Shown here one piece after another: positions 52,757-61,811 of a stretch of DNA of 64,000 nt. The notes under the pieces were generated by a model, which was not told the origin of the DNA, did not search any database, and saw nothing but the letters and a program-made list of their open reading frames with translations. Numbering within the stretch: the stretch's first letter is position 1; each line of letters opens with the position of its first letter. The translations under genes were made by a program, and so were the position numbers. Source of the stretch: Methylobacterium sp. R2-1 (GTDB lineage Bacteria > Pseudomonadota > Alphaproteobacteria > Rhizobiales > Beijerinckiaceae); assembly GCF_014191355.1 (NCBI RefSeq), contig NZ_JACHWM010000014.1:155677-219676 (forward strand). Reading direction: 5' to 3'.

Positions 52757-52885
52757 CGTCGCGTCGGCTGTCACTCGGCGTCGTCGGTTGATCGGGACGG
52801 TGCTGCACGGCAGCCGCGCCCAGGTGACAAAAGAATCCCGAGCGCCTGGTGTTACGGGCGTGATTGAAGGACCAGCGAGAAAAAG

Positions 52886-53275
52886 ATGGCCAAGGAACCG
52901 ACCCGCGTCCGCCGCCGCGAACGCAAGAACATCGTCTCTGGCGTGGCGCACGTGAATGCCTCGTTCAACAACACGATGATCACCATCACCGACGCGCAGG
53001 GCAACACGATCTCTTGGTCGTCTGCCGGCGCGATGGGCTTCAAGGGCTCGCGCAAGTCGACCCCGTACGCAGCCCAGGTCGCCGCCGAGGATGCTGGCCG
53101 CAAGGCTTCCGAGCACGGCATGCGCACCCTCGAGGTCGAGGTCTCCGGTCCCGGTTCGGGCCGCGAGTCGGCGCTGCGCGCGCTCCAGGCCGCTGGTTTC
53201 ACCGTGACCTCGATCCGCGACGTCACCTCGATCCCGCACAACGGCTGCCGCCCGCGCAAGCGCCGCCGCGTCTGA
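52886..53275 (+). CDS. rpsK: 30S ribosomal protein S11
   Basis: 129 residues, complete: NIVSGVAHVNASFNNTMITITDAQGN at the start and DVTSIPHNGCRPRKRRRV at the end. It forms part of the platform near the mRNA exit. The next gene is not rpoA as usual but an MBL-fold hydrolase 37 bases on. Confidence 0.97.
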   Translation: MAKEPTRVRRRERKNIVSGVAHVNASFNNTMITITDAQGNTISWSSAGAMGFKGSRKSTPYAAQVAAEDAGRKASEHGMRTLEVEVSGPGSGRESALRALQAAGFTVTSIRDVTSIPHNGCRPRKRRRV

Positions 53276-53312
53276 TCGGACGACACCGGAGCCCCCTCGG
53301 ACGGAGAAGCCC

Positions 53313-54194
53313 ATGGCGGACGGATCGAAGCCCCTTCCCGGCGCGCTGCGTTGGAACCTCGGCGACCTCACGGTCACCGCGCTCAACGACGGCTGGTTTC
53401 AGGGCTCCCTCGATCTCGTCACGGGTATCTCCAAGGAGGAGGCCGGCGCGCTCCAGCGTGCGGGCTTCCGTTCCCAGGCTCCGGTCGTCACGCTCAACGC
53501 CTTCCTCGTCACCGGCGCCGGCCGCAAGCCGGTGCTGATCGATTCGGGCTACGGCCATCTCGGCCCCGCCACGATGGGCCGGGTGCCGGCCGCGCTCGCT
53601 CTCGCCGGCGTGAAGCCGGAGGAGATCGAGACCGTGCTCCTCACCCACCTCCATCCCGACCATGCGGGCGGGCTCATCAAGGAGGATGGAACCGCGGCCT
53701 ATCCGAACGCGGAGCTCGTGATGCACACGACGGAAGCTGCGCACTGGCTTCCCGACGAGGCGCTGTCGCGGGCGCCGGACGAGGCGAAGCCGTATTTCGA
53801 GAACGCCCGCAAGGCTGTCTCACCCTATGCCGCCCGGCTGCGCAAGCATGAGGGCGGCGAGCTGGTCCCTGGCATCACCGCCGTGCCATTGCCCGGCCAT
53901 ACGCCGGGGCATTGCGGCATGCGGATTGTATCGGGGGACAAGTCCCTGCTGATGTGGACGGACGTGGTGCATATGCCGGCGATCCAGTTCAAGCAGCCGG
54001 AAGCGGGTGTCGCCTTCGACGTCGACGGAGATCAGGCCTGCGCCACTCGCAAGCGCGTGCTCGACGAGGTGGCGATCGAGAAGACCTTCATCGCCGGCTC
54101 GCATCTCGAGTTCCCGGCGTTCGGATATGTGGCTCGCGACCGTGAGGGCTACAGCTTCGTCCCCGCCCTCTGGGTGGCGGGCGAGCAGCAGTGA
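53313..54194 (+). CDS. MBL-fold metallo-hydrolase inserted in the alpha operon
   Basis: A 293-residue metallo-beta-lactamase-fold protein of the quorum-quenching-lactonase/glyoxalase-II-like group. Metal ligands: HLHPDH in LLTHLHPDHAGGL near residue 113, His in PGHTPGHCG, Asp in LMWTDVVHMP and a last His in AGSHLEFPA. No signal peptide. Substrate unknown. It sits 37 bases after rpsK and 96 bases before rpoA, in line with both, so it must be transcribed with them. Ordinary codon use suggests long residence. Confidence 0.85.
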   Translation: MADGSKPLPGALRWNLGDLTVTALNDGWFQGSLDLVTGISKEEAGALQRAGFRSQAPVVTLNAFLVTGAGRKPVLIDSGYGHLGPATMGRVPAALALAGVKPEEIETVLLTHLHPDHAGGLIKEDGTAAYPNAELVMHTTEAAHWLPDEALSRAPDEAKPYFENARKAVSPYAARLRKHEGGELVPGITAVPLPGHTPGHCGMRIVSGDKSLLMWTDVVHMPAIQFKQPEAGVAFDVDGDQACATRKRVLDEVAIEKTFIAGSHLEFPAFGYVARDREGYSFVPALWVAGEQQ

Positions 54195-54290
54195 TTTTTG
54201 GGACCGGTCCGGATGCTCTCAGAGCATTTGAGGACCGGCCGAAGCGCCTTCCGGGACGCCGGCGGCGCAGGTTTGGCAAGAGGTAGGACC

Positions 54291-55310
54291 GTGGTCATTC
54301 AGAAGAACTGGCAAGAGCTCATCAAGCCGAACAAGCTGCAGGTCTCCGCCGGCGACGATCCCAAGCGGGTCGCCACCGTCGTGGCCGAGCCGCTGGAGCG
54401 CGGCTTCGGCACGACCCTCGGCAACTCCCTGCGCCGCGTGCTGCTCTCCTCGCTTCAGGGCGCCGCGGTCACCTCGGTGCAGATCGACGGCGTGCTGCAC
54501 GAGTTCTCGTCGATCCCCGGCGTGCGTGAGGACGTGACCGACATCGTCCTCAACATCAAGACCATCGCCATTCGCTCGCAGACCGACCAGCCCAAGCGCA
54601 TGACCCTGCGCAAGACGGGCCCCGGCCTCGTCACCGCGGGTGATATCGGCGCCGTCGGCGACATCCAGATCCTGAATCCCGACCTCGTGATCTGCACCCT
54701 GGACGACGGGGCCGAGATCCGCATGGAATTCACCGTCGCCACTGGCAAGGGCTACGTCCCGGCCGACCGCAACCGCCCCGAGGACGCGCCGATCGGCCTG
54801 ATCCCGGTCGATGCGCTCTACTCGCCGGTGACCAAGGTCAGCTACCGCGTCGAGACCACCCGTGAGGGCCAGGATCTCGACAAGGACAAGCTGACCATGA
54901 CGGTCGAGACCAACGGTGCCGTCTCGCCGGAAGATGCGCTGGCCTATGCCGCCCGCATCATCCAGGATCAGCTCCAGGTCTTCGTGAACTTCGAGGAGCC
55001 CCGCAAGGAAGAGGCCGCGCCGCTCGCGCCGCAGCTCCCCTTCAACCCGGCGCTGCTCAAGAAGGTGGACGAGCTGGAGCTGTCGGTCCGTTCGGCGAAC
55101 TGCCTGAAGAACGACAACATCGTCTATATCGGCGACCTCATTCAGAAGTCGGAGGGCGAGATGCTGCGCACGCCGAACTTCGGCCGCAAGTCGCTCAACG
55201 AGATCAAGGAAGTGCTCGCCGGCATGGGCCTGCACCTCGGCATGGACGTTCCCGGCTGGCCGCCGGAGAACATCGAGGATCTCGCCAAGCGCTTCGAAGA
55301 GCACTACTGA
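54291..55310 (+). CDS. rpoA: DNA-directed RNA polymerase subunit alpha
   Basis: 339 residues, full length. The N-terminal assembly domain has GFGTTLGNSLRRVLLSSLQGAAVTSVQIDGVLHEFSSIPGVREDV. The C-terminal domain, which binds UP elements and activators, has ELSVRSANCLKNDNIVYIGDLIQKSE. GTG at 54291 after AGAGGTAGG is the start, in keeping with alphaproteobacterial RpoA beginning VIQKNWQELIKP. Confidence 0.97.
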   Translation: MVIQKNWQELIKPNKLQVSAGDDPKRVATVVAEPLERGFGTTLGNSLRRVLLSSLQGAAVTSVQIDGVLHEFSSIPGVREDVTDIVLNIKTIAIRSQTDQPKRMTLRKTGPGLVTAGDIGAVGDIQILNPDLVICTLDDGAEIRMEFTVATGKGYVPADRNRPEDAPIGLIPVDALYSPVTKVSYRVETTREGQDLDKDKLTMTVETNGAVSPEDALAYAARIIQDQLQVFVNFEEPRKEEAAPLAPQLPFNPALLKKVDELELSVRSANCLKNDNIVYIGDLIQKSEGEMLRTPNFGRKSLNEIKEVLAGMGLHLGMDVPGWPPENIEDLAKRFEEHY

Positions 55311-55405
55311 GCGGGCGAGGTCTGCCCCGGGTCGAACTTGGCGGCGCGGCACGGCGTCGCTTGCTTGGCCGATCCGATCCAGCGCGAAATGCGTCGGCTC
55401 GACCT

Positions 55406-55430
55406 CCCGCCCCAGCGAAGCCGGGGCGGG
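55406..55430 (+). other. Hairpin between rpoA and rplQ
   Basis: CCCGCCCC and GGGGCGGG pair around a 9-base loop in the 228-base gap. No T run follows directly. It may limit readthrough or stabilise the rpoA message. Confidence 0.45.
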
Positions 55431-55538
55431 CACTTCTACAAAAATCCCGCCGCGGGGTTATGCGGATTCTTGAAAACAGCCTTAGGGCACTCGGCCGTAC
55501 CGTGGCACGGCGGCCGTGACTGAGAAGGACCAGCCACC

Positions 55539-55955
55539 ATGCGTCACGCCTATCGCGGTCGCCGCTTTAACCGTACCGCCGAGCATCGGAAGGCGATGTT
55601 CACCAACATGTCCGCCGCGCTGATCAAGCACGAGCAGATCGTCACGACTCTTCCGAAGGCCAAGGATCTGCGTCCGGTCGTCGAGAAGCTGATCTCGCTT
55701 GGCCGCACCGACAGCATCCATGCTCGCCGCCTCGCCATGGCGCAGATCCGTGACGCCGACATGGTCAAGAAGCTCTTCACGGTGCTCGGGCCGCGCTACC
55801 AGTCGCGTCCGGGCGGCTACTGCCGCATCATGAAGGCGGGCTTCCGCTACGGCGACAACGCTCCCATGGCCGTCATCGAGTTCGTGGACCGCGACGTCGA
55901 TGCCCGCGGCAAGGATTCCGGCCCGACCGCGGTCGAGACTGGCGACGCCGCCTGA
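55539..55955 (+). CDS. rplQ: 50S ribosomal protein L17
   Basis: 138 residues: MRHAYRGRRFNRTAEHRKAMFTNM, the typical start, and RPGGYCRIMKAGFRYGDNAPMAVIEFVDRDVDARG at the end, with a short acidic tail. It is the last gene of the alpha operon, followed by a strong terminator. Confidence 0.97.
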   Translation: MRHAYRGRRFNRTAEHRKAMFTNMSAALIKHEQIVTTLPKAKDLRPVVEKLISLGRTDSIHARRLAMAQIRDADMVKKLFTVLGPRYQSRPGGYCRIMKAGFRYGDNAPMAVIEFVDRDVDARGKDSGPTAVETGDAA

Positions 55956-56010
55956 GCTCGTCTCCTGCCGCGATGCGCGGCAGATCCGGTGACAATGCGA
56001 CACGTGCGAA

Positions 56011-56034
56011 AGGCGGCCTCAGGGCCGCCTTTTT
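56011..56034 (+). terminator. Rho-independent terminator of the alpha operon
   Basis: AGGCGGCC and GGCCGCCT form an 8-bp stem with a 4-base loop and TTTT follows, 56 bases after rplQ. Confidence 0.88.
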
Positions 56035-56247
56035 GCGTGTTCGCCCAAGAGAGGTAAGAACGAGAGTCCGAACCGGCGGTGGAGAAAACACCGGGACGCG
56101 GGCACTGGGACAATTGTGCATATGCCTTGCCGGCTTGCATCCGTTATCGTCGGGAAGCGCGGCAGGGTTGAAGATCACTGGCAGGTAGGCGCCCCTTTTC
56201 CTGGTGTGGCCGGCCGGAAGGCGTTGTCGAACGGCAGGATGTGAACC

Positions 56248-56712
56248 GTGAATGCTCCCAATGAGAGCGCAGAGGTGCTGAGGGATCCGCTGCTGCTCGA
56301 CAACCAGCTCTGCTACGCGCTCTACGCTGCGGCTCACCGGATGACGAAGTCGTACCGGCCGATGCTCGAACGGATGGGGCTGACTTACCCGCAATATCTC
56401 GTCCTGCTCGTGCTCTGGGAGAACGACGGCATTACCGTCTCCGAGATCGGCCGACGCTTGCGCCTGGATTCCGGCACACTCACGCCCGTCCTCAAGCGGC
56501 TTGAAACGAGCAGGCTGCTGAATCGCAGCCGCCGTCAGTCCGACGAGCGGGAGGTGGAGATTGCTTTGACCGATCAGGGCCGGGCGCTCCGCTCGGAGGC
56601 AATCGCCGTCCGCCAATCCGTCATGTGCCAGCTGAACATGTCGGAGCCGGAGATCCAGGCCATGCGGGCCGATCTGAACGCACTCATCGAGAACCTGTCG
56701 ACCGCGAGTTGA
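56248..56712 (+). CDS. OhrR-type MarR family regulator
   Basis: A 154-residue winged-helix repressor. LDNQLCYALYAAAHRMTKSY carries the reactive Cys of OhrR-type organic-peroxide sensors (LCFALYA in the family). The DNA-binding part has GITVSEIGRRLRLDSGTLTPVLKRLE and the wing RRQSDEREVEIALTDQGR. GTG start. OhrR usually controls a neighbouring ohr peroxidase, but none is present in the window, so its target must be elsewhere. Confidence 0.85.
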   Translation: MNAPNESAEVLRDPLLLDNQLCYALYAAAHRMTKSYRPMLERMGLTYPQYLVLLVLWENDGITVSEIGRRLRLDSGTLTPVLKRLETSRLLNRSRRQSDEREVEIALTDQGRALRSEAIAVRQSVMCQLNMSEPEIQAMRADLNALIENLSTAS

Positions 56713-56954
56713 TCGCCGGAGACCGCGCGCGTCGAGTCCCTTTGCCGGTTAAATTTCGATTGAGTTACAGCCCCTGCTTCCGGTAGTGACCCTTGTCGCT
56801 CAGAGCTGAAAGGCGACGGCAGCTTCGATCGCAGCGACGTGCCTCCCCGTCATCAATCCTTCAAGGAAGTTTGGCCTTGTCTTGGCCCGATCGGGACAGG
56901 CCCGGAGGCAAACGCTGAGCGCGAACTGCGCCGGCCGCAGGGCGTTTCAGAAGT

Positions 56955-57413
56955 ATGACGGCCGGCCCGATCGAGAGCAGCCGCGAAGCGCGGCCCCAGG
57001 TCGGCGTGTTGCCGATGCGCCGGACGCCTGAGGGCGGAACGGAAGTGCTGCTCGTCACCTCCCGCGAGACGCGGCGCTGGATCATCCCGAAGGGCTGGCC
57101 GATGAAGGGGCGCAAGCCGTTCGAGGCGGCCGCCCGCGAGGCCTACGAGGAGGCCGGCATTGTCGGCCGCGTCGGCAAGCGCCCGATTGGTTTCTATCTC
57201 TACGAGAAGCGCCTGAAAAACCGCGATGCGGTGCTCTGCCAGGTGACGGTATTCCCGCTCGAGGTGCGCAAGCAGCTCAAGAAGTTCCCCGAGCGAGGAC
57301 AGCGCGAGGCGCGCTGGCTCTCACCCTCCGAGGCCGCCGAGATGGTGATCGAGGCGGGCCTCGCTGGCCTGATCCGCGCGGCAGGCAACCGCGATCCGAA
57401 GAAGAAGCGCTGA
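56955..57413 (+). CDS. NUDIX hydrolase
   Basis: A 152-residue NUDIX-fold enzyme, which cleaves nucleoside diphosphates linked to other groups. The Nudix-box core AAREAYEEAGIVG supplies the REx2EE metal ligands. The region before it (WIIPKGWPMKGRKPFE) is typical of the alphaproteobacterial diphosphoinositol-polyphosphate-phosphohydrolase-like subgroup. The usual box Glu ahead of the helix is Arg here. Substrate unknown. Confidence 0.85.
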   Translation: MTAGPIESSREARPQVGVLPMRRTPEGGTEVLLVTSRETRRWIIPKGWPMKGRKPFEAAAREAYEEAGIVGRVGKRPIGFYLYEKRLKNRDAVLCQVTVFPLEVRKQLKKFPERGQREARWLSPSEAAEMVIEAGLAGLIRAAGNRDPKKKR

Positions 57414-57515
57414 GGGTGGGACGGCGCTCATCCTCGCGGCTGCGTCAGGGTGGCTGCGGGCCCGTTCGGCGGGTCGGATGTGGGGTTTCCCGCGGCCTGT
57501 GCGAGCCGGCGTCTC

Positions 57516-58341
57516 TCACGCCCCGTCCGGCATTCGGGATGAGGCTTCAGAGATCGCATCACAGCCGTCCGAGGGCGACGCCTGCTTGCCTACGCGACCG
57601 GGCGCGAGGCCGACGATCCGGCGGCCGATGCGGTTGCGGCTGCCGACCGCTTCGCCGAGGACAGCTTCGACCGTCGCGGTCGTGATCCGGTTGTCCGAGC
57701 CCGCGGCAACGGCGGCTTGTGCGAGGCGGCGGACCATCTCCTTGATGAAGGCCGCGCTCGCTCCCTCCGATCGGGACGATGGCCTCGATCGCTCCTTCCT
57801 CGAAAGCCAGGGCCTGTCCGTAGAGGGTGGCGAGCCGACCGCGGCAGGTGGCGTCCGGGTTCGTGATCTCGATCGCTTCGTCCACGCGACCGGGGCGTGA
57901 GACCAGCGCCTCCTCGATCTCTTCAGGACGATCGGTGGTGAGAATGAACAGCACGTCGGCGTCGTCGTGCAGGCCGTCCGTCTCGTTGAGCAGACGGTTG
58001 AGCAGCACCTCGGTATTGGGGCTGTTCATGCCCTCACGGAAGCGGCCGACCAATCGACATCCTCGGCACGACGATACTGGGCTGGAGCGTGCGGGCAAGC
58101 AGCATGTAGCGGCCGAGCATTGTGACCTGCTCGGCTGTGATCAGGACCGTCGTGCGCTCGGGACGGTTCGAGGCAATGTAGCGGATGACGTGGGTCTTGC
58201 CGGTGCAGGGCCCTTCACGGACTTGTCGGCCGAGAGGCGAAAACATCCACCCTCACGATCGATGTCCTCTCCGTGCTCGCGTGGCGAGGCGAAAGCAATC
58301 CAGGTTTCCGCATGCTCGGGAGAGGTCGCGCCCTGGATCAC
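57516..58341 (-). pseudogene. AAA+ ATPase pseudogene, frameshifted
   Basis: Three reading frames on the minus strand encode successive parts of one AAA+ ATPase. First comes a P-loop area near 58200 (GPCTGKTHVIRYIASNRPER), which reads Cys where a PGTGKT-type loop is expected. Then comes LNRLLNETDGLHDDADVLFILTTDRPEEIEEAL with the sensor-1 region and SRPGRVDEAIEI at 58045-57780. Last is MVRRLAQAAVAAGSDNRITTATVEAVLGE at 57737-57630. At least two frame changes (about 58050 and 57770) separate them. It cannot make an intact protein. It lies between the tail-to-tail ribosomal operons. Confidence 0.8.
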
Positions 58342-58502
58342 TTCGGCTTCGCCTCGCGATGACGGCGACGTGCGGAACTAAGGCGATCAAACGGAAAACC
58401 TGTCACCCGATACCCTCGGGCGCCGGGCACCTCCACGACCTACTCTGGAGAATGCAGGCTGATGGACAGCGGTGCTCTTTCCACGGACCGGTCTGCGAAC
58501 GG

Positions 58503-58543
58503 AAAAACGAAAACGGGCGCGAAAGCCTCAGCTCTCGCGCCCG
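58503..58543 (-). terminator. Rho-independent terminator of the S10 operon
   Basis: On the minus strand CGGGCGCGAGAG pairs with CTTTCGCGCCCG around a 6-base loop, and a T-rich run (TTTTCGTTTTT) follows. It lies just past rpsQ, so the S10 transcript ends here rather than continuing into rplN. Confidence 0.9.
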
Positions 58544-58570
58544 CGTCGAAATTGGATCCTGCCGGATCGA

Positions 58571-58837
58571 TCAGGCCGCCGTGCCGGCAGCCTCGGCCGC
58601 CGCCGCCTGATCCTCGACCAGCTTCCAGGTCTTGGTCTTGGAGTAGGGACGGGATTCCTCGATGAACACCGTCTGGCCGACCTTGGCCACGTTGGCCTCG
58701 TCGTGCGCATGGTAGTTCTTCGAGCGGCGAACCGTCTTCTTCATCACCGGGTGGGTGAAGCGACGCTCCACCTTCACGACAATGGTCTTATCGGTCTTGT
58801 CGCTGACGACGACGCCTTGAAGGACGCGCTTGGGCAT
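58571..58837 (-). CDS. rpsQ: 30S ribosomal protein S17
   Basis: 88 residues: PKRVLQGVVVSDKTDKTIVVKVERRFTHPVMKKTVRRSKNYHAHDE, plus an Ala-rich tail. It binds 16S rRNA early in 30S assembly. In most bacteria rplN follows directly; here the transcript terminates instead and rplN is 13 kb away on the other strand. Confidence 0.97.
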   Translation of the reverse strand: MPKRVLQGVVVSDKTDKTIVVKVERRFTHPVMKKTVRRSKNYHAHDEANVAKVGQTVFIEESRPYSKTKTWKLVEDQAAAAEAAGTAA

Positions 58838-58848
58838 GTGGAATCTCC

Positions 58849-59064
58849 TCAGGCCTTGGCCGCGTCCAGCGTCTTCTGACGCTGCAGCGTGCGGACACGG
58901 GCGATGTCGCGGCGGACCTCACGGACCCGGGCGACGTTCTCGAGTTGGCCCGTCGCGCCCTGGAAGCGCAGGTTGAACTGCTCCTTCTTCAGGCTGATGA
59001 GCTCGTCGGAAAGCTGATCCGCCGACAGAGCGCGCAGATCAGACAGTCTCTGGTCGGACTTCAT
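58849..59064 (-). CDS. rpmC: 50S ribosomal protein L29
   Basis: 71 residues, two-helix protein at the polypeptide exit tunnel (LRALSADQLSDELISLKKEQFNLRFQGATGQLEN). It lies 11 bases before rpsQ in normal S10 order. Confidence 0.97.
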   Translation of the reverse strand: MKSDQRLSDLRALSADQLSDELISLKKEQFNLRFQGATGQLENVARVREVRRDIARVRTLQRQKTLDAAKA

Positions 59065-59076
59065 GATCTCTTCCTA

Positions 59077-59490
59077 TCAATCAGCGATGCGCTGGATGAC
59101 GCGGGTGCGCACCGGCAGCTTCGCGGCTCCAAGGCGCAGGGCCTCGCGGGCGATGTCCTCGGCAACGCCATCGACCTCGAACATGATGCGGCCCGGATGA
59201 ACACGGGCCGCCCAGTATTCGGGGGCACCCTTACCGGAGCCCATGCGGACCTCGGTGGGCTTGGCGGTGACGGGTAGATCCGGGAACACCCGGATCCACA
59301 CCCGGCCCTGACGCTTCATCTCGCGGGTGATCGCGCGGCGGGCCGCCTCGATCTGCCGCGCGGTGATGCGCTCGGGCTCCAGGCACTTGAGGCCGAACTG
59401 GCCGAAGTTCAGCTCGAAGCCGCCCTTGGCCGCGCCATGGATGCGACCCTTGAACTGCTTACGGAATTTGGTCTTCTTGGGTTGCAGCAT
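59077..59490 (-). CDS. rplP: 50S ribosomal protein L16
   Basis: 137 residues: MLQPKKTKFRKQFKGRIHGAAKGG and ARQIEAARRAITREMKRQGRVWIRVFPDLPVTAKPTEVRMG. It helps form the A site and peptidyl-transferase centre. Confidence 0.97.
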   Translation of the reverse strand: MLQPKKTKFRKQFKGRIHGAAKGGFELNFGQFGLKCLEPERITARQIEAARRAITREMKRQGRVWIRVFPDLPVTAKPTEVRMGSGKGAPEYWAARVHPGRIMFEVDGVAEDIAREALRLGAAKLPVRTRVIQRIAD

Positions 59491-59523
59491 GGCAGCCTCT
59501 CAAGATCTCTACGCGATCGAGCG

Positions 59524-60270
59524 TCAGGCGTGCGACGGCTCGCGGCGGCCGCGGCCACCCCGGTCGTCACCGTCACGCTCGCGGCGCCCGCCGGAACGGC
59601 CACCCTCTTCCTGGGCCTTCTTGTCCTGCGCCATCGGGTCGTGCTCGAGGATCTCGCCCTTGAACACCCAAACCTTGATGCCGCACGTCCCGTAGGTCGT
59701 GAAGGCGGTGGCGGTACCGTAATCGACGTCCGCGCGCAGCGTGTGCAGCGGAACGCGGCCCTCACGGTACCACTCGGTGCGGGCGATCTCCGCACCGCCG
59801 AGACGGCCGGCGCAGTTGATGCGAATGCCCTCGGCGCCGAGACGCATGGCCGACTGAACGGCCCGCTTCATGGCGCGACGGAACGCGACACGGCGCTCGA
59901 GCTGCTGCGCGATCGACTCGGCGACGAGCGTCGCGTCGATCTCGGGCTTACGCACCTCGACGATGTTGATCGTCACATCGGCTTTGGTCATCGTGCCGAC
60001 GAGCTTGCGCAGCTTCTCGATGTCCGCGCCCTTCTTGCCGATCACCACGCCCGGACGGCCCGAGTGGATGGTGACGCGGCACTTCCGGTGCGGGCGCTCG
60101 ATGACGATCTTCGAGACGGCGGCCTGCTTGAGCTGCTTCATGAGGGCGGCGCGGATGGCCACATCCTCGTGCATCAGCTTGGCGTACTCGCCCTTCTCGG
60201 CGAACCAGCGGGAATCCCAGGTCCGGTTGATGCCGAGACGCAGGCCGATCGGATTGATCTTCTGACCCAT
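59524..60270 (-). CDS. rpsC: 30S ribosomal protein S3
   Basis: 248 residues: MGQKINPIGLRLGINRTWDSRWFAEKGEYAKLMHED, a KH domain with RPGVVIGKKGADIEKLRKLV, and an Arg/Gly/Asp-rich tail of about 30 residues. It is part of the mRNA entry helicase. The charged tail is common in alphaproteobacteria. Confidence 0.97.
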   Translation of the reverse strand: MGQKINPIGLRLGINRTWDSRWFAEKGEYAKLMHEDVAIRAALMKQLKQAAVSKIVIERPHRKCRVTIHSGRPGVVIGKKGADIEKLRKLVGTMTKADVTINIVEVRKPEIDATLVAESIAQQLERRVAFRRAMKRAVQSAMRLGAEGIRINCAGRLGGAEIARTEWYREGRVPLHTLRADVDYGTATAFTTYGTCGIKVWVFKGEILEHDPMAQDKKAQEEGGRSGGRRERDGDDRGGRGRREPSHA

Positions 60271-60280
60271 GGTGGTCTCC

Positions 60281-60664
60281 TCAGGCCGCTTCAGCGCGCA
60301 CTTCGCGAACCACGATCGTGAGGTTCGAGAAGGGCTTCAGGATGCGCGCGCCGCGACCGCGGGCACGGGCGTGGAAGCGCTTGAGAACGAGCGCCTTGCC
60401 GACGAAGGCCTGGGACACGACGAGATCGTCCACGTCGAGGTCGTGGTTGTTCTCGGCGTTGGCGATCGCGCTCTCCAGGCACTTCTTCACATCGCGAGCG
60501 ATGCGCTTGCGGGAGAACTCGAGGTCGGCAAGGGCCGTATCGACCTTCTTGCCGCGGATCAGCGCCGCCACGAGGTTGAGCTTCTGGGGCGACACGCGGA
60601 GCATCCGCGCGACGGCCTTCGCTTCGTTCTCGGGGAGCGCGCGGGGGGTGGCAGGCTTGCCCAT
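60281..60664 (-). CDS. rplV: 50S ribosomal protein L22
   Basis: 127 residues starting MGKPATPRALPENEAKAVARML, with the tunnel-lining loop region KRFHARARGRGARILKPFSNLTIVVRE. The start at 60664 gives the family length; the longer frame upstream lies within rpsS. Confidence 0.97.
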   Translation of the reverse strand: MGKPATPRALPENEAKAVARMLRVSPQKLNLVAALIRGKKVDTALADLEFSRKRIARDVKKCLESAIANAENNHDLDVDDLVVSQAFVGKALVLKRFHARARGRGARILKPFSNLTIVVREVRAEAA

Positions 60665-60665
60665 C

Positions 60666-60944
60666 TCAGCGCCTCTTCGCCTTCTTGTCGGCCGCGTGAC
60701 CGGGGAAGGTGCGGGTCGGCGAGAACTCGCCGAACTTGTGACCGACCATCTCCTCGGTAACGTAGACCGGGATATGCTTGTGTCCGTTGTGCACACCGAA
60801 GGTGATGCCGACGAACTGCGGGAGGATCGTGGAGCGGCGGCTCCAGATCTTGACGACCTCGTTGCGGCTTCCGCCGCGGGCGGCGTCGGCCTTCTTGAGG
60901 AGGTAGCCGTCGACGAACGGCCCTTTCCAGAGGGAACGTGCCAT
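60666..60944 (-). CDS. rpsS: 30S ribosomal protein S19
   Basis: 92 residues: MARSLWKGPFVDGYLLKKADAARGG and FVGITFGVHNGHKHIPVYVTEEMVGHKFGEFSPTRTFPGH. It forms a complex with S13 in the 30S head. One base separates its stop from the rplV start. Confidence 0.97.
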   Translation of the reverse strand: MARSLWKGPFVDGYLLKKADAARGGSRNEVVKIWSRRSTILPQFVGITFGVHNGHKHIPVYVTEEMVGHKFGEFSPTRTFPGHAADKKAKRR

Positions 60945-60949
60945 GGCTG

Positions 60950-61786
60950 TTACTTCTTGCGGTTATGGCGGCTGGACAGGATGAAGGTGTCGGTCCGCTT
61001 GTTGGACCGGGTCTTCTTCCCCTTGGTCGGCACGCCCCACGGCGTCACCGGGTTCCGGCCGCCCGAGGTGCGACCCTCGCCACCGCCGTGCGGGTGATCG
61101 ACCGGGTTCATGGCGACACCGCGGTTGTGCGGGCGCTTGCCGAGCCAGCGGTTGCGGCCGGCCTTACCCAGCGAGATGTTCATGTGGTCCGGGTTCGACA
61201 CCGCACCGACGCTCGCGAAGCACTGGCCGTGCACGAGGCGCTGCTCGCCCGAGTTCAGGCGCAGCGTCACGTAGCCCTGGTCGCGTCCGACGATCTGAGC
61301 GTAGTTGCCGGCGGAGCGGGCGATCGCGCCGCCCTTGCCGATCTTCAGCTCGACGTTGTGGACGATGGTGCCCACGGGCATGGAGCCGATCGGGGCGGCA
61401 TTGCCCGGCTTCACGTCAACGCTCTCACCCGCGACCACCTTGTCGCCCGGCGACAGGCGCTGGGGGGCGAGGATGTAGCTCTGCTTCCCATCGGGGAAGG
61501 TGATGAGAGCGATGAAGGCGGTGCGGTTGGGATCGTACTCGATCCGCTCCACCGTCGCGGGAACGTTGAGGTTCTCGCGACGCTTGAAGTCGACGTTGCG
61601 CAGGACCCGCTTGTGGCCACCGCCGCGGAAGCGGACGGTGATGCGGCCCAGGTTGTTGCGTCCGCCCGAGGAGCTCTTGCCCTCGGTCAGCGCCTTTACC
61701 GGCTTGCCCTTGTAGAGCTCACGGCGGTCGACGAGCACGAGCTGGCGCAGGCTCGGCGTGACCGGTTTGAATGTCTTCAAGGCCAT
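60950..61786 (-). CDS. rplB: 50S ribosomal protein L2
   Basis: 278 residues: the usual MALKTFKPVTPSLRQLVLVDRRELYKG start and the C-terminal GRNRWLGKRPHNRGVAMNPVDHPHGGGEGRTSGGRNPVTPWG, which includes the conserved His needed for peptidyl-transferase-centre function. Confidence 0.97.
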   Translation of the reverse strand: MALKTFKPVTPSLRQLVLVDRRELYKGKPVKALTEGKSSSGGRNNLGRITVRFRGGGHKRVLRNVDFKRRENLNVPATVERIEYDPNRTAFIALITFPDGKQSYILAPQRLSPGDKVVAGESVDVKPGNAAPIGSMPVGTIVHNVELKIGKGGAIARSAGNYAQIVGRDQGYVTLRLNSGEQRLVHGQCFASVGAVSNPDHMNISLGKAGRNRWLGKRPHNRGVAMNPVDHPHGGGEGRTSGGRNPVTPWGVPTKGKKTRSNKRTDTFILSSRHNRKK

Positions 61787-61811
61787 CGGCTTGATCCTAA
61801 CGCTTCAAGTC

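Noticed and set aside
58462..58879. Plus-strand frames near rpsQ
   Set aside because: They are antisense to rpsQ and its terminator.
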